Shown in pieces: positions 7,415 through 15,132 of a DNA stretch of 26,462 bases (position 1 is the stretch's first letter; each line of letters begins with the position of its first letter). Source of the stretch: Aquirhabdus sp. (GTDB lineage Bacteria > Pseudomonadota > Gammaproteobacteria > Pseudomonadales > Moraxellaceae); the NCBI GenBank assembly GCA_030150135.1, contig JASLGO010000073.1, forward strand, positions 1 to 26,462. Direction: 5' to 3'. A program made the translations under genes and the position numbers. The notes under the pieces are model-generated. The model did no database searches. It saw only the letters and a program-made list of their open reading frames with translations, and was not told the DNA's origin.

Positions 7415-7867
7415 ATGATCGCTCAACACACTCACAAGATCACAGCCGTCATTGCTATGATATTCGTACTGCATGTCGGACAAACGATGGCTGCACCTGC
7501 GCCTGCAACAGCGACCCCAACCGCAGCCACGACAACCACTGCACAACCTACAGCAACACCAGTAAATACCAAAACCGAACCTGCTGCGGTGAACAAACCT
7601 CCGACACTGGAAACTCAATTTGCCAATCTCAGTAAACTGAGCAAAACCCAAACAACGCGATTAAATGAACTTGAAATAGCAAACCGCGACGCACTGACGC
7701 GTAATCAAACACTACAACTTGAAAACGACAATCTGAGCGTTCAGGTCAAAGTGCTACAAAGTGATCGTGGTGCACAAATGTTTATTTACGGGGCTGTTGC
7801 AATTCTCGTGGGAGCGCTCATTGGTTATATCGTTGCAAATCAACTCCGCGGCAATCGCCGCTGGTAA
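7415..7867 (+). CDS. YgiM-like membrane-anchored coiled-coil protein without an SH3 domain
   Basis: This is a 150-residue envelope protein. It has an N-terminal signal sequence (hydrophobic around IAMIFVLHVGQTMAA) and then an Ala/Thr/Pro-rich low-complexity stretch. A coiled coil follows (LSKLSKTQTTRLNELEIANRD through LQLENDNLSVQVKVLQSDRG), then one transmembrane helix (FIYGAVAILVGALIGYIVA) and a basic tail RGNRRW. The coiled coil, helix and RxxRW tail copy the C-terminal architecture of YgiM ('SH3 and anchor domain') proteins. The N-terminal bacterial SH3 domain of YgiM is missing, with the low-complexity linker in its place. I chose the ATG at 7415 over the GTG at 7409 because ACGGA is then 8 nt upstream. 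The function is unknown. Confidence 0.7.
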   Translation: MIAQHTHKITAVIAMIFVLHVGQTMAAPAPATATPTAATTTTAQPTATPVNTKTEPAAVNKPPTLETQFANLSKLSKTQTTRLNELEIANRDALTRNQTLQLENDNLSVQVKVLQSDRGAQMFIYGAVAILVGALIGYIVANQLRGNRRW

Positions 7868-7887
7868 TCGCTGTATTTTCTTTTTGC

Positions 7888-9441
7888 ATGACTAACATAC
7901 AGGCGATAGACCGAGATCCATCATTACTGATTAAACAGTTGGAAACGCTGGGGAATTTTCAATGCCAGACTATTCATCTTGGTGAATTTCATTCAGGTCT
8001 AGACTTTCTCTCGTTGTGGCAACTTTGGCAAAATAATCGTCCTAATAATCAAAGTCGCCTGCATGTCAGCGCCACCGCCAAACACCCTTTATCCCTTCCA
8101 GAAATCAAAGAAGAATTAGCCAATACACCGCTCTCCTCGAAAATCACGGATCAGTTATTTGCTCAATATCCTCCTGCGATTTCGGGTGTGCATCGTTTAA
8201 TTTTTAAGGACGAACGCCTAACGCTTGATCTGTGGTTTGGCGATGTCGTTGATCATCTCAATGCTTTACCCGCCTCCTGTACTCCAGATGAAACACAACC
8301 TACTTTTGTCGTCATCGGCGCAGGCATTGCAGGTCTTTCGATCACTGAAGCGCTGACGCGACGTGGATATTCGGTAACGCTCATCGAGCAGGATGAACCG
8401 TTATCGGGTGCGTCAGGCAATCCATGCGCATTGCTCTTGTCCAAACTCCCCAAACTCAATCGAGTCAGTCACAATCTCCAGACGATGGGTGCACTGACGA
8501 CCGCACGTTGGTGGGGAAACTGGGGCAATGATGTGGTGATTTCATCAGGCGCACTGTTAAAAATCGACGAAGATGATCGAGAAAAGATCAAAGATTACCC
8601 ATCTGATATCGTACAAACGTTCACTGCTGAACAAGCTTCGCAGCGTTCTGGAATAACATGTCATACGGATTATATGTTGATGCCGCACGCAATCAGTATT
8701 GCCCCATCTGCAATTCGTCATCACGTTCTCGCATCGCCACTCGTTACTCTGATTAGAGCCAGTGCAAATCAGCTTGCTCACAACGAATCGAGTAGAACAT
8801 GGACGATTCTTGACGCTCATGAAAAACCAATTGCACAAGCTGATAAAATCATCATTGCCAATGCCAAAGATAGCACGATGCTCTGTCCGACCTTACCACC
8901 GCTCACGGTCATTCGCGGGCAAATTTCGTGGTTACCTCTCACGCCAGAATCACCAAAAATTTCATTAGGTTATGGCGGATACCTCACAACGTTTCAAGAC
9001 AAAATGCTGTTTGGTTCATCATTTATTCGCGATGACTTAAATCAAGACATCCGAACTGCTGAACATGAATCAAATCTAACCTTATTAAAAGAAGAATTTC
9101 CTGAATTTGCAGAAACTTTACCGTCTATAACGCAACTGCCTAGAACACAATGGCAAGGTCGCACCAGCTTACGCACACTCCCTCGCGACTCCATGCCCGT
9201 AGTCGGACAAGTTCCCAATATGGCAAATGTATTTGTATTAGCAGGATTAGGATCAAAGGGTTTTTCATTTGCACCGCTTTGCGCAGAACTACTTGCTGCA
9301 CAGATGCTTGGCGAAGCACTGCCCATGACCGATCAATTGGCTCACACGATTCGCCCTGATCGCTTTATAAAAAAAGAACGCGTTAGAAAGCCTTATTACA
9401 AACCACCAGAAAACCAAGAAAACCACTCCACAACACCATAA
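7888..9441 (+). CDS. mnmC: MnmC-type FAD-dependent tRNA U34 oxidoreductase with an eroded methyltransferase domain
   Basis: MnmC proteins finish the mnm5(s2)U modification at the tRNA wobble base. The C-terminal FAD domain removes the carboxymethyl group from cmnm5(s2)U; the N-terminal domain methylates the resulting nm5(s2)U. The FAD half is intact: GAGIAGLS (144-151), Glu167, the MnmC signature GASGN..ALLLSKL (174-187), GQISWLP, RTSLRT..RDSMPVVG and LAGLGSKGFSFAPLCAELLA. The first ~135 residues align with only the middle of the methyltransferase (LDFLSLWQLW...HRLIFKDERLTLDLWFGD). About 55 residues before it, and the catalytic stretch after it (the WFLDGFAP region), are missing. The SAM motif ESGFGTG has become LGEFHSG. 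Total length is 517 residues against about 660 for E. coli MnmC. The ATG at 7888 has no clear Shine-Dalgarno match. Confidence 0.85.
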   Translation: MTNIQAIDRDPSLLIKQLETLGNFQCQTIHLGEFHSGLDFLSLWQLWQNNRPNNQSRLHVSATAKHPLSLPEIKEELANTPLSSKITDQLFAQYPPAISGVHRLIFKDERLTLDLWFGDVVDHLNALPASCTPDETQPTFVVIGAGIAGLSITEALTRRGYSVTLIEQDEPLSGASGNPCALLLSKLPKLNRVSHNLQTMGALTTARWWGNWGNDVVISSGALLKIDEDDREKIKDYPSDIVQTFTAEQASQRSGITCHTDYMLMPHAISIAPSAIRHHVLASPLVTLIRASANQLAHNESSRTWTILDAHEKPIAQADKIIIANAKDSTMLCPTLPPLTVIRGQISWLPLTPESPKISLGYGGYLTTFQDKMLFGSSFIRDDLNQDIRTAEHESNLTLLKEEFPEFAETLPSITQLPRTQWQGRTSLRTLPRDSMPVVGQVPNMANVFVLAGLGSKGFSFAPLCAELLAAQMLGEALPMTDQLAHTIRPDRFIKKERVRKPYYKPPENQENHSTTP

Positions 9442-9445
9442 AAAA

Positions 9446-9672
9446 GGCTATGTATACGTTAACAGTTGAAAGTGAAAAATCACTTAAAAGCTTGTCTCTT
9501 CCCCTTCAAGGGGAAGGTCGGGATGGGGATGGTTTTAAAGTAAAATCAAAACTATCCCCATCTCTTACGCTAGAGCAAAGCAGTGCTTTTTCATAGCTCA
9601 TCCCCTTGAAAGAGAAGACTTCAAAACAAAATCTCTGCAAGATACATTTCAACTATTAACAAGTATATAGCC
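9446..9672. repeat. MITE-like palindromic element, long copy
   Basis: This non-coding element of about 227 bp has terminal inverted repeats of about 26 bp. The left end begins GGCTATGTATACGTTAACAG and the reverse complement of the right end begins GGCTATATACTTGTTAATAG. ATAAAAAA occurs on both flanks (9438-9445 and 9673-9680), which fits an 8-bp target-site duplication. The interior carries a REP-like palindrome (CTTCCCCTTCAAGGGGAAGG) and a second CCCCTTGAAAGAGAAG segment. It encodes no transposase and would need one in trans. It sits between the converging mnmC-like and glycine-zipper genes. The short relative is at 1055-1178. Confidence 0.75.
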
Positions 9673-9674
9673 AT

Positions 9675-9698
9675 AAAAAAACAGCCCATATTGGGCTG
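9675..9698 (-). terminator. Rho-independent terminator of the first glycine-zipper gene
   Basis: A perfect 7-bp stem (CAGCCCA / TGGGCTG) with a 3-nt loop is followed on the minus strand by a run of seven T. It is 28 nt past the stop codon of the minus-strand gene. Confidence 0.85.
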
Positions 9699-9725
9699 CT
9701 CTCTTATACGATCCGATCAACTCAC

Positions 9726-10190
9726 TCAGTCATCATCACGATCATGATGGTGATGTTTTCTCCAACCACGATGACGGCCGCGATCATGGTCATCATCACG
9801 ATAACCACCTTCACGATAGCCACCGCCGCCGCTAGCATGCGCATGGTTATTCAGATTACCACCGATTGCGCCGCCCGCAGCACCGCCGAGTCCTGCACCG
9901 ACTAACTGACCTTGACGACCTGATTGACCACCGATCGCAGCACCAGCACCAGCACCCAGCGCGCCGCCAATCGCAGCACGTTTACCGCCCGCAACTTCAC
10001 CGCCTGCAGCACCACCTACAGCAGCACCAATCAAACCACCAGTTTTGCCACCTACAGATTGACCAACTGCTGCACCAGCAACACCACCCAACCCGCCCGC
10101 CAATGCACTGCGAAGCGTATCATCTGCATATGCAGACTGAACCGCAATCGCGGCTGCGCTAAACGCAAAAGCTACAAGAATTTTTTTCAT
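9726..10190 (-). CDS. Secreted glycine-zipper protein with His/Asp/Arg-rich tail
   Basis: This is a 154-residue exported protein. A Sec signal peptide (MKKILVAFAFSAAAIAVQSAYA) is followed by a long run of GxxxG repeats from about residue 27 to 110 (GGLGGVAGAAVG..., GGLIGAAVGGAAGG..., GAGAGAAIGG...). The tail is rich in Gly, His, Asp and Arg (DDDHDRGRHRG, HHHHDRDDD). Glycine zippers pack helices in membranes and occur in outer-membrane and periplasmic proteins. The His-rich tail could bind metal, which I only infer. The ATG at 10190 has AAGGTGA in front, so I prefer it to the in-frame start at 10301 that would add 37 non-signal residues. A similar protein is encoded upstream on the same strand. 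Confidence 0.82.
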   Translation of the reverse strand: MKKILVAFAFSAAAIAVQSAYADDTLRSALAGGLGGVAGAAVGQSVGGKTGGLIGAAVGGAAGGEVAGGKRAAIGGALGAGAGAAIGGQSGRQGQLVGAGLGGAAGGAIGGNLNNHAHASGGGGYREGGYRDDDHDRGRHRGWRKHHHHDRDDD

Positions 10191-10272
10191 AAAATCACCT
10201 TCTTTAAAATTTTCTAAATCTGGGATGCTAATCCACAGCAGTCCACATTCACACATACCACATGATCGTTTA

Positions 10273-10312
10273 GAAAGCTCTATATCACCCATCAGACTCA
10301 TATAGAGCTTTC
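10273..10312. repeat. Perfect 13-bp inverted repeat (hairpin) between the glycine-zipper genes
   Basis: GAAAGCTCTATAT (10273-10285) and its exact complement ATATAGAGCTTTC (10300-10312) are separated by 14 nt. On the minus strand it would form a strong hairpin downstream of one glycine-zipper gene and about 80 nt upstream of the next. No T-run follows, so it is not a standard terminator. It could be an operator, an mRNA-stabilising hairpin or a 5'-UTR structure. Confidence 0.6.
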
Positions 10313-10383
10313 ATATTCACAAAATGAATCACAAAACACTGTACCACGATTAATCACTGATTCATTTGATCGTTTGTAACTGC

Positions 10384-10854
10384 TTAATAGCTATAGTATC
10401 CACGATCATGGTCATCATCACGATCGTGCCAGTCACGACCACGCCAATCACCATCATGCCAGCCACGATGCCAGCCACGGTCATGCCAATCACGATCACG
10501 ATAGTAACCGCGATCATCATCACCATAATAAGTCACTTGACGCACTGGATAATATGCTGTGCGATAATAAGTAACAGGAGCTGGAGCCGCGTAATAAGTG
10601 GCTTGAACTGGACGCTCATACACAGTGCGTTCATAGTATGGTCGTGGTTGAGTCGCAACTAATGCACCACTAACACCACCTATTGCAGCGCCAACTGCCG
10701 CACCATTACGACCACCCACAGCATGCCCAATCACAGCACCTGCGACACCACCGATGAGTGCTGAACCGACTGGGTCATAGTCAGCAAACGCAGGCTGCAT
10801 CACAGCAACACCCGTGGTTACAGTCAAAATCGTTGCTATCATTAGTTTTTTCAT
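10384..10854 (-). CDS. Secreted glycine-zipper protein with Tyr- and His/Asp/Arg-rich tail
   Basis: This 156-residue exported protein has a Sec signal peptide (MKKLMIATILTVTTGVAVMQPAFA). A glycine-zipper block follows (VGSALIGGVAGAVIGHAVGG, then AAVGAAIGGVSGALV), about residues 28-65. A Tyr/Pro/Arg-rich middle segment (YYERTVYERP, YYRTAYYPVRQVTYY) leads to a C-terminus of repeated RDWHDRGW / GWHDGDW units ending DDDHDRGYYSY. The tail is encoded by a degenerate repeat of CATGATCGTG-like units. A GGAG lies 8 nt before the ATG at 10854, so I chose it over the TTG at 10863. It shares layout with the neighbouring glycine-zipper gene and may be an old duplicate. The function is unknown. Confidence 0.8.
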   Translation of the reverse strand: MKKLMIATILTVTTGVAVMQPAFADYDPVGSALIGGVAGAVIGHAVGGRNGAAVGAAIGGVSGALVATQPRPYYERTVYERPVQATYYAAPAPVTYYRTAYYPVRQVTYYGDDDRGYYRDRDWHDRGWHRGWHDGDWRGRDWHDRDDDHDRGYYSY

Positions 10855-10863
10855 GATCAACAC

Positions 10864-11241
10864 TCCTACTGATTACACAGTAAATCTTGGTGGAGTTCAT
10901 GACGAACTTCCATGATTCAACTCTAAGTGGAGCGCACTTCATTAACAATGATTAATCCGTTGCATCTCGTAACATCTTGCAACATTTGTATGCGCTTATC
11001 TGCGAAAAATAAGAAATGTGCAGCAAATATGCAGAATTAACTCATTTATGCAGAAAAATCGCCTTTATGAAGACAACCATATATATCGACATCGTTTCAT
11101 ACAGATTATTTCGCACAAAAAACAATCTTTCTTATCGCAGCATTGAAAAAATGCTAAAATATTCGACCTTCGAATTACTGCACATGAATTTGGCTGACCG
11201 CCCAATACTCTCATGTTGCTCACGCATACTTGGTAACATAC
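10864..11241. other. Gene-free divergent region upstream of miaB and the glycine-zipper gene
   Basis: No convincing gene is present. The region must hold the promoter of the minus-strand glycine-zipper gene and that of miaB. The best miaB -10 candidate is TAAAAT at about 11154-11159, within GCATTGAAAAAATGCTAAAA; its -35 is weak. Open frames here are short and lack coding character. Confidence 0.45.
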
Positions 11242-12684
11242 ATGACTGTACAAACGTTTAATCCTTCAAATACGCAAACAGCAAAGCCTATGGTAACTAC
11301 TCCTGTAGAAGTTCCAGTCGAAACTGGTGCGCCAATTAAGCGTTTGTACATCGAAACTCAAGGCTGCCAAATGAACGAATACGACAGTAATCGTATGGCA
11401 GATTTGCTAGGCGACTCTCATGGATATGTCCTAACAACAGACCCCGCTGAAGCCGATATCTTGCTCATGAACACCTGTTCGATTCGTGAAAAAGCTCAAG
11501 AAAAAGTATTCAGCGAACTCGGTCGCTGGCGCAAACTTAAGGATCAAAATCCAGACCTGATTATTGGCGTTGGCGGTTGTGTTGCGTCACAAGAAGGCGA
11601 AGGCATTCAAAAACGTGCGCCTTACGTCGACATGGTATTTGGTCCACAAACCCTGCACCGTTTACCGCAAATGCTGAATCAGCACAACGAACACAAAGCT
11701 GATCGCACAACCAATCAAAAGATTTCCCTCGTCGATATTTCTTTCCCAGAAATTGAAAAGTTCGACTTCCTGCCTGAACCAAAAGTTGAAGGCTTTAAAG
11801 CCTTTGTTTCCATCATGGAAGGCTGCTCAAAATATTGCTCCTTCTGTGTTGTGCCTTATACACGCGGTGAAGAAGTCTCGCGTCCACTGGATGATGTCAT
11901 TGCAGAAATCATTAGTCTTGCAGCACAAGGCGTACGTGAAGTCACACTACTCGGTCAAAATGTAAACGGTTATCGTGGTGACATGCACGATGGTGGCATC
12001 TGTAATTTTGCTGATTTGCTACGTTTAGTGGCGAAGATTGAAGGGATTGGACGTATCCGTTACACGACCAGCCATCCACTCGAATTCTCTGATGAACTCA
12101 TCAATGTCTACGCGGAACTTCCGCAATTGGTTTCTCATCTACATTTACCCGTCCAAAGCGGCTCGAATCCTGTACTGGCTGCGATGAAGCGCAATCATAC
12201 GATTGATGTCTATATTGATAAGATCAAAAAACTGCGTGCAGTGCGCCCTGATATCCATCTGTCGAGTGATTTTATTATTGGCTTCCCTGCTGAAGGTGAT
12301 GCAGAGTTTGAAGACACCTTACAGTTTATTAAAGACTTGGATTTCGATCATTCCTATAGCTTTATTTACTCGAAACGTCCAGGAACACCAGCCGCAGAGC
12401 TTCCAGATCACACTCCCGAAGATGTGAAAAAAGAACGTCTTGCACGTGTTAAAGCTGTGATTAAAGCATCAACCGTTGCAAAAACTGATGCGATGTTAGG
12501 TAAGACCATGCAAGTGTTAGTTGAAAAACATTCTGATCGTGAAGAAGGTATGCTTATTGCAAGTGCGGATAATACGCGTCTGGTTCAGTTTGTCGGAGAT
12601 AGCTCCCTAATTGGTCAGTTTGCAACGGTGAAAGTCACTGATATTCGCAGTATGAATTTAGTGCAGGCGGAGTTAGTCGGCTAA
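11242..12684 (+). CDS. miaB: tRNA-2-methylthio-N6-dimethylallyladenosine synthase
   Basis: MiaB is a cytosolic radical-SAM enzyme. It adds a methylthio group to N6-isopentenyl-A37 of tRNAs reading UNN codons. The N-terminal UPF0004 domain has its three cluster-binding cysteines at Cys42 (QGCQMN), Cys79 (NTCSIRE) and Cys113 (GGCVAS). The radical-SAM motif is CSKYCSFC (Cys195, Cys199, Cys202). The SAM barrel shows VREVTLLGQNVN, TTSHPLEF, HLPVQSGS and SSDFIIGFPAE. A TRAM domain closes the protein (QVLVEKHSDREEGML...VKVTDIRSMNLVQAEL). I chose the ATG at 11242 because MTVQTF is, as I recall, the usual start of Acinetobacter MiaB; a TTG at 11230 would add four residues. The product has 480 residues. 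Confidence 0.97.
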   Translation: MTVQTFNPSNTQTAKPMVTTPVEVPVETGAPIKRLYIETQGCQMNEYDSNRMADLLGDSHGYVLTTDPAEADILLMNTCSIREKAQEKVFSELGRWRKLKDQNPDLIIGVGGCVASQEGEGIQKRAPYVDMVFGPQTLHRLPQMLNQHNEHKADRTTNQKISLVDISFPEIEKFDFLPEPKVEGFKAFVSIMEGCSKYCSFCVVPYTRGEEVSRPLDDVIAEIISLAAQGVREVTLLGQNVNGYRGDMHDGGICNFADLLRLVAKIEGIGRIRYTTSHPLEFSDELINVYAELPQLVSHLHLPVQSGSNPVLAAMKRNHTIDVYIDKIKKLRAVRPDIHLSSDFIIGFPAEGDAEFEDTLQFIKDLDFDHSYSFIYSKRPGTPAAELPDHTPEDVKKERLARVKAVIKASTVAKTDAMLGKTMQVLVEKHSDREEGMLIASADNTRLVQFVGDSSLIGQFATVKVTDIRSMNLVQAELVG

Positions 12685-12753
12685 TGAACATATAGGGTGT
12701 GCACCGCGCACCCTTGTATAACGATAACCAGCACCAACCTTGGAGAAATATAA

Positions 12754-13104
12754 TTGCCATTTCTTCTGATTAAATATCTAACTACTGCTGCGGTCGTCAT
12801 TCTCGTTTCAGAGTTAGCAAAACGCAGCGATAAAATTGGCGCATTAGTCGCATCATTACCGATGGTCACTTTTCTAGTGCTGTTTTGGTTATATTTTGAA
12901 AAACAACCCGACTCCAAAATCGCCAATCATGCGTACTATACTTTTTGGTACGTCATCCCAACTTTGCCCATGTTCCTCGCCTTCCCGCCACTGTTTCATC
13001 GTTTCGGATTTTGGACTGCAATTGGATTGAGTGTTGTCATGACGTTTGTATGTTTCGTGGGGTTTGCGCTTATTGTTCGGCGGTTTGGGATAGAGCTTTT
13101 ATAA
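12754..13104 (+). CDS. DUF3147-like small inner-membrane protein
   Basis: This 116-residue protein has about four transmembrane helices: residues 3-20, then LVASLPMVTFLVLFWLYF, then FWYVIPTLPMFLAFPPLF, then IGLSVVMTFVCFVGFALIV. The motif SELAKRSDKIGALVASLP is typical of DUF3147 proteins. The function is unknown. The start codon is TTG at 12754, supported by a GGAG 8 nt upstream; no ATG gives the first helix. It follows miaB by about 70 bp and ends at a terminator shared with leuB. Confidence 0.78.
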   Translation: MPFLLIKYLTTAAVVILVSELAKRSDKIGALVASLPMVTFLVLFWLYFEKQPDSKIANHAYYTFWYVIPTLPMFLAFPPLFHRFGFWTAIGLSVVMTFVCFVGFALIVRRFGIELL

Positions 13105-13145
13105 GTCATAAATATCATTTTAATCATTAAGATGAGTTTTAAAGC

Positions 13146-13172
13146 AAAAAGCCGCATAACATGCGGCTTTTT
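13146..13172. terminator. Bidirectional rho-independent terminator between the DUF3147-like gene and leuB
   Basis: AAAAA-GCCGCAT-AAC-ATGCGGC-TTTTT is a 7-bp GC-rich stem extended by A/T pairs, with T-runs on both strands. It lies between two converging genes, 41 nt past one stop codon and 12 nt past the other. Confidence 0.93.
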
Positions 13173-13184
13173 GTTATTCCAAAA

Positions 13185-14276
13185 TTACCCTAGCGCTTTC
13201 AGCACAGCCTCGCCCATTGCTTGTGTACCAATCTTGGTCATGCCCGCAGACATGATATCGCCTGTACGCAAACCTTGATCAAGTACAACACCAACAGCCG
13301 TTTCAATCGCTTTAGCCGCAGCTTCTTGCTTGAAGGTATAACGCAGCATCATCGCAACAGAAAGAATAGTTGCGAGTGGATTTGCCAAATCCTGTCCAGC
13401 GATATCTGGTGCGCTACCATGGCATGGTTCATACATGCCTTTACCATTTGAATCCAAACTTGCTGAAGGCAGCATGCCGATTGAACCTGTCAACATTGCC
13501 GCTTCATCAGAAAGAATATCGCCAAACAAATTCCCCGTGACGATCACGTCGAACTGTTTTGGATTACGCACTAATTGCATCGCCGCATTATCCACATACA
13601 TATGCGATAACTTGATATCTGGATATTCCGCAGCCGCCAAATCCGTGACGGTTTGCTTCCACAGCTCAGTCACTTCCAAGACGTTGGCTTTATCTACGGA
13701 ACATACTTTAGCAACACCATCTTTTGCACGTAAGGTCGCCATATCAAATGCAACTTTCGCGATACGTTTGATCTCACTTTCTGCGTAAACGTCGGTATTA
13801 AAACCTTGCTTCTCGCCGTTTTCTAAAACACGAATACCACGTGGTTGACCGAAATAAATACCACCAGTCAATTCACGGACAATCAGAATATCCAATCCAG
13901 CCACGATCTCAGGTTTCAAACTGGATGCATCAGCCAATTGCGGATACAAAATCGCTGGACGTAAATTAGCAAATAAATTCAGCTCACTACGAATTTTTAG
14001 CAATCCGCGTTCTGGGCGAATAGAACGTTCGATATTGTCCCATTTCGGCCCACCCACAGCACCGAGCAATACGGCGTCTGCTTTCTTTGCCGCATCTAAA
14101 GTCACATCAGGTAGCGGAACGCCATGCGCATCAATCGCACAACCACCGAGTAACCCATGCGACCAAGTCAAATCTAATGAAAATTTTTCATTTGCACGAT
14201 TCAAGACTTTTTCGGCAGCCGCCATGATTTCAGGACCGATACCATCACCGGCGAGAATTAAAATATGTTGAGACAT
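13185..14276 (-). CDS. leuB: 3-isopropylmalate dehydrogenase
   Basis: LeuB oxidatively decarboxylates 3-isopropylmalate with NAD+ and gives the 2-oxo precursor of leucine. It works as a cytosolic dimer. Visible motifs are GDGIGPEI (11-18), GGPKWD (75-80), the substrate arginines in PERGLLKIRSELNLFANLRP, RELTGGIYFG with Tyr141, Lys196 in VDKANVL, YVDNAAMQLV (Asp229) and GNLFGDILSDEAA (Asp253, Asp257). The NAD-binding EPCHGSAPDIAGQ follows. The 363-residue length is normal. The ATG at 14276 has GGAAA upstream. It is the last gene of the leucine cluster, separated from leuD by a lipoprotein gene, and it ends at a strong bidirectional terminator. Confidence 0.97.
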   Translation of the reverse strand: MSQHILILAGDGIGPEIMAAAEKVLNRANEKFSLDLTWSHGLLGGCAIDAHGVPLPDVTLDAAKKADAVLLGAVGGPKWDNIERSIRPERGLLKIRSELNLFANLRPAILYPQLADASSLKPEIVAGLDILIVRELTGGIYFGQPRGIRVLENGEKQGFNTDVYAESEIKRIAKVAFDMATLRAKDGVAKVCSVDKANVLEVTELWKQTVTDLAAAEYPDIKLSHMYVDNAAMQLVRNPKQFDVIVTGNLFGDILSDEAAMLTGSIGMLPSASLDSNGKGMYEPCHGSAPDIAGQDLANPLATILSVAMMLRYTFKQEAAAKAIETAVGVVLDQGLRTGDIMSAGMTKIGTQAMGEAVLKALG

Positions 14277-14376
14277 TTAAATTTTTTCCATTGATAACAC
14301 AAAAATATAAACAACCACGCTGACAAACCATTGAAGCTAAAAATGCATCGATCAGAATCAACATTGAATCGATCAA

Positions 14377-15030
14377 TTATTTAATTTTTTGCTCTACGAA
14401 AGTTGTTGTCATGGTTTGAAAACCATAGTTACGGCAGAAACGACGATCAACCTTATCGTCATCCAGTAAATCGATACAAAGCGGCGCTGGGCCAGCTAAA
14501 CTCAACAAACTTGCCGATTGTTCCCGCTCTTGGCGATACAGTTTGAGATCGTAGCGATGACCAGCCCTAAAGCGATGTGTCAACGTAAAACTCTCAACTC
14601 GTGCATGAGATACTGGGAAAAATAATACTTCGACATCATGTGGCGCAGCAGGTAGAGCGAGATAATATTGAGAGCTATTGTTCGATGCAGGCGATTCAAA
14701 GCGCAAAACCGCGTCTGTTTTACCATGCTCGGTTGGCTCACCTGTCAATGGATTCAACAGTTGAGTGCCATTTAAACTGACAAATTGACACCCTACACCA
14801 CCTGCACAATGAACAGAGGCGATTCCAGACGTATCCTGATTGATCGGGTTAAAGTTTTGAATCAGCCATGCAGACTTCGCCTTAAGCGGCGTCAGTGAAT
14901 TACAGCCAGCTAATCCAGCAACCAAAACTGCGGTTGATAAGGCAATAGATGCCTTGATCATCCGTTGGCTCGATAATCGATTTAAGGCTTTCAATGTCTT
15001 CCTCAATTGCGCAGTGCTTGGGGTAGCCAT
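14377..15030 (-). CDS. Predicted lipoprotein inside the leucine cluster
   Basis: I do not recognise a named family. The 217-residue product has a hydrophobic segment ending in the lipobox LAGC (lipidated Cys43), so it should be anchored in the envelope. The mature part is about 175 residues, with cysteine pairs at HCAGGVGC and CIDL...RRFC that may form disulfides, and beta-rich segments (DVEVLFFPVSHARVESFTL). I chose the ATG at 15030 because GGAG lies 7 nt upstream. That start gives an unusually long N-terminal region before the signal helix. An internal ATG at 14961 would give a more standard signal peptide but has no ribosome-binding site. It lies between leuD and leuB on the same strand, though nothing links it to leucine synthesis. 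Confidence 0.72.
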   Translation of the reverse strand: MATPSTAQLRKTLKALNRLSSQRMIKASIALSTAVLVAGLAGCNSLTPLKAKSAWLIQNFNPINQDTSGIASVHCAGGVGCQFVSLNGTQLLNPLTGEPTEHGKTDAVLRFESPASNNSSQYYLALPAAPHDVEVLFFPVSHARVESFTLTHRFRAGHRYDLKLYRQEREQSASLLSLAGPAPLCIDLLDDDKVDRRFCRNYGFQTMTTTFVEQKIK

Positions 15031-15132
15031 GCTCTCGCTCCGTATATCGCACATCTCGTGCAGTCGCAAACCGAAAGCAATAGAATCACTTTCTATTTTC
15101 TTTCATGCACGAGAGTATACGCCATACACGAC

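Noticed and set aside
9866..10217. Plus-strand open frames opposite the first glycine-zipper gene
   Set aside because: They are low-complexity products (Gln/His/Arg or Thr/Ser rich) of the antisense of a repeat-rich gene.
10191..10301. Longer N-terminus for the first glycine-zipper protein
   Set aside because: An in-frame start at 10301 would add 37 residues in front of a clear signal peptide, and AAGGTGA sits just before the ATG at 10190.
10399..10500. CRISPR-like or tandem repeat array
   Set aside because: The CATGATCGTG-like units are degenerate, have no spacer structure and encode the His/Asp/Arg tail of the glycine-zipper protein.
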